Source of the DNA: Actinomycetales bacterium
GTDB lineage: Bacteria > Actinomycetota > Actinomycetes > S36-B12 > UBA5976
NCBI GenBank assembly: GCA_018970205.1
Contig: JAGWWW010000001.1
Span: 1-64,000 of the forward strand
Direction of reading: 5' to 3'
Length of the DNA stretch: 64,000 nucleotides
The number at the start of each line of letters is the position of its first letter. Within the stretch, counting starts at the first letter, position 1. The notes beneath the pieces are model-generated. The model saw only the letters and a program-made list of their open reading frames with translations. It was not told the DNA's origin and searched no databases. The position numbers and the translations under genes were made by a program. Shown here in pieces: positions 62,411-64,000 of the stretch.

Positions 62411-63835
62411 TCAGATGTCGTAGTACAGCTCGAACTCGGCCGGGTGCGGACGCAGACGGACGTAGTCGACCTCGGCGCTGCGCTTGTAGTCGATCCAAGT
62501 CTCGATGAGGTCCTTGGTGAACACGCCGCCAGCGGTTAGGTAGTCGTGGTCAGCCTCGAGCGCGTCAAGCACCGCCGGCAGTGAGGCGGGAACCTGCGGC
62601 ACGTTCTTGGCCTCGTCGGGCGCGAGCTCATACAGGTCCTTGTCGACCGGTGCCGGCGGCTCGATCTTCTTCTGGATGCCGTCGATACCCGCCATGAGCA
62701 TGGCCGCGAAGGCCAGGTAGGGGTTGCTGCTCGGGTCGGGGCAGCGGAACTCGATGCGCTTGGCCTTCGGGTTGGTGCCGGTGATGGGGATGCGGATGCA
62801 CGCGGAGCGGTTGCGCTGGCTGTAGACCAGATTCACCGGCGCTTCGTAGCCGGGGACCAGGCGGTGGAAGGAGTTCACGGTCGGGTTGGTGAAGGCCAGC
62901 AGCGACGGCGCGTGGTGAAGGATGCCGCCGATGTACCAGCGGGCGATGTCCGAGAGCCCGCCGTAGCCGCGCTCGTCGTAGAACAGCGGCTTGCCGTCCT
63001 TCCACAACGACTGGTGGCAGTGCATGCCGGAGCCGTTGTCTCCGAAGAGCGGCTTGGGCATGAAGGTCGCGGTCTTGTTGACGTCCCAGGCGGAGTTCTT
63101 GATGACGTACTTGAACTTCATCAGGTCGTCGCCGGCGGCGAGCAGGGTGTTGAACTTGTAGTTGATCTCCATCTGCCCGGCGGTGCCCACCTCGTGGTGT
63201 GCGCGCTCCACGGACAGGCCGACATCCTGCAGTTTCAGCACCATCTCGTCGCGCAGGTCGGCCATCTGGTCGGCGGGGGAGACGGGGAAGTAGCCGCCCT
63301 TGTATCGCGTCTTGTAGCCGAGGTTGCCGCCTTCTTCGTCGCGGCCGGTGTTCCACGCGCCCTCGTTGGAGTCGATGTAGTGGAAGGACTGGTTCTGCTT
63401 GGTCTCGAAGCGGACTGAGTCGAAGACGTAGAACTCTGCTTCGGCGCCGAAGTAGCAGGTGTCGGCGATGCCGGTGGCGGCGAGGTACGCCTGCGCCTTC
63501 GCGGCGACGTTGCGCGGGTCGCGGCTGTAGGGCTCGTTGGTGAAGGGGTCACGGATGGAGAAGTTCATGACCAGCGTCTTCTCGAACCGGTACGGGTCGA
63601 TGTAGGCGGTCGTCACGTCCGGCAGCAGTTTCATGTCGGATTCGTGGATGGCCTGGAAGCCGCGGATGGAGGAGCCGTCGAACATCTGGCCGTCGGTGAA
63701 GAACGACTCGTCGACGGAGGACGCCGGAACATTGAAGTGCTGCATGATGCCTGGAAGGTCGCAGAAGCGGACGTCGACGAACTTGACGTCGTTGTCCTTG
63801 ATGTACTTCAGGACCTCATCGGCTGACTTGAACAT
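62411..63835 (-). CDS. glnA1: Glutamine synthetase type I (GlnA1)
   Basis: This is the main ammonium-assimilating enzyme, making glutamine from glutamate, ammonia and ATP in a dodecamer. The 474-residue GSI-beta protein has [42 protein letters not shown] and N-R-S-A-C-I-R-I-P. The adenylylation site is Tyr402 in D-K-D-L-Y-E-L, the target of GlnE (37618-40530). ATG 63835 (M-F-K-S-A-D-E) has aaggg upstream; in-frame codons beyond it do not match the family. A GlnR-type box lies at 63915-63952 and a hairpin terminator follows the gene. Confidence 0.97.
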   Translation of the reverse strand: MFKSADEVLKYIKDNDVKFVDVRFCDLPGIMQHFNVPASSVDESFFTDGQMFDGSSIRGFQAIHESDMKLLPDVTTAYIDPYRFEKTLVMNFSIRDPFTNEPYSRDPRNVAAKAQAYLAATGIADTCYFGAEAEFYVFDSVRFETKQNQSFHYIDSNEGAWNTGRDEEGGNLGYKTRYKGGYFPVSPADQMADLRDEMVLKLQDVGLSVERAHHEVGTAGQMEINYKFNTLLAAGDDLMKFKYVIKNSAWDVNKTATFMPKPLFGDNGSGMHCHQSLWKDGKPLFYDERGYGGLSDIARWYIGGILHHAPSLLAFTNPTVNSFHRLVPGYEAPVNLVYSQRNRSACIRIPITGTNPKAKRIEFRCPDPSSNPYLAFAAMLMAGIDGIQKKIEPPAPVDKDLYELAPDEAKNVPQVPASLPAVLDALEADHDYLTAGGVFTKDLIETWIDYKRSAEVDYVRLRPHPAEFELYYDI

Positions 63836-63898
63836 GTGTGACCCTTCACGTGAGTGTCGTGTTGTGGACGGCGCGATAGTCCGCACTGCGCCGGGAGA

Positions 63899-63904
63899 AA
63901 GATA
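63899..63904 (-). promoter_or_regulatory. Candidate -10 element of glnA1
   Basis: TATCTT on the minus strand, 10 bp downstream of the GlnR-type box. It would give a leader of about 55-60 nt. Confidence 0.45.
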
Positions 63905-63914
63905 CGAAGCAGTC

Positions 63915-63952
63915 ATTACCCGGCCGCTACTGCCGTGTTACCGCCGTGTTAC
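63915..63952 (-). promoter_or_regulatory. GlnR box: four half-sites with 11-bp spacing upstream of glnA1
   Basis: Read on the minus strand: GTAAC, 6 bp, GTAAC, 6 bp, GTAGC, 6 bp, GTAAT. This matches the actinobacterial GlnR consensus of GTnAC/GaAAC half-sites separated by six bases (a-site/b-site pairs). It starts about 80 bp before the glnA1 ATG, next to the -10 candidate, as expected for activation under nitrogen limitation. The glnR gene itself is not in the window. Confidence 0.8.
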
Positions 63953-64000
63953 GCCCTCGACTGCCTGCAGGCCCCGGGGATTGACAGCGGGTTCTGGCAG

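Overview
The window is a chromosomal segment of a high-GC Gram-positive bacterium of the Actinomycetota. The evidence is the uniformly GC-rich third codon positions, frequent GTG starts, a homodimeric AceE, a GlnR-type operator, two GSI-type glutamine synthetases with GlnE, DUF3145, DUF3052 and AhpE. The gene order closely follows a block conserved in Mycobacterium and Streptomyces: FAS-II cluster - aceE - DUF3052 - ahpE - Zn-ribbon - RNase H/phosphatase - rnpB - map - panB - nadE - glnA2 - glnE - glnA1. I cannot name the genus. No phage, insertion sequence, integrase or CRISPR array was seen.

Layout. 1-8.4 kb: the C-terminus of an SGNH-type protein cut by the window edge, an acyltransferase-3 membrane protein, small enzymes (VOC protein, lipoprotein, DUF167, alpha/beta hydrolase), manA, a secreted glycosidase-like protein and DUF3145. 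8.7-17.0 kb: the minus-strand lipid block fabD-fabH-acpP-fabF-accD and the pyruvate dehydrogenase E1 gene aceE, i.e. acetyl-CoA to malonyl-CoA to fatty acids. FabD carries an unusual C-terminal biotinyl/lipoyl-like domain. 17.4-20.6 kb: DUF3052, ahpE, an SDR, tRNA-Val and terC. 20.6-28.6 kb: a possible 37-residue leaderless small protein, a large acyltransferase-SGNH fusion, a coiled-coil Zn-ribbon protein, RNase HI-phosphatase, RNase P RNA, a DEAD-box helicase with a repetitive basic N-terminus and a dienelactone hydrolase. 28.7-34.4 kb: a class V aminotransferase, map, a stand-alone Lys/Ala-rich histone H1-like protein, an MFS transporter and panB. 34.5-40.5 kb: nadE, glnA2 and glnE (NAD and glutamine metabolism). 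40.5-45.7 kb: hydrolase, MFS transporter, trmB, apt and an Old Yellow Enzyme. 45.8-50.5 kb: one 1,562-residue secreted metzincin/FN3/RCC1 protein. 50.8-53.4 kb: a three-gene ABC exporter. 53.4-62.1 kb: DnaQ-like exonuclease, small Zn proteins, a redoxin, GH125 mannosidase, DUF2256, GH13 glucosidase, lipoprotein, VOC protein, a Zn-ribbon membrane protein and an archaeal-type DUF234 ATPase. 62.4-64 kb: glnA1 behind a four-half-site GlnR box.

Regulation. Fifteen genes have a hexamer of form xAxxxT (mostly TAGnnT) ending 6-8 nt before the start codon and no Shine-Dalgarno sequence, the signature of leaderless transcripts. Other genes have good Shine-Dalgarno sites or 1-4 nt stop/start overlaps (fabD/fabH, fabF/accD, ahpE/SDR, Zn-ribbon/RNase H, ABC genes).

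Most of the window is core metabolism. The points I consider most worth checking are the FabD-biotinyl-like fusion, the free-standing K/A-rich nucleoid protein with its operator-like palindrome, the 37-residue leaderless reading frame, the metzincin-RCC1-FN3 protein, and a recent duplication of the 3' end of apt.
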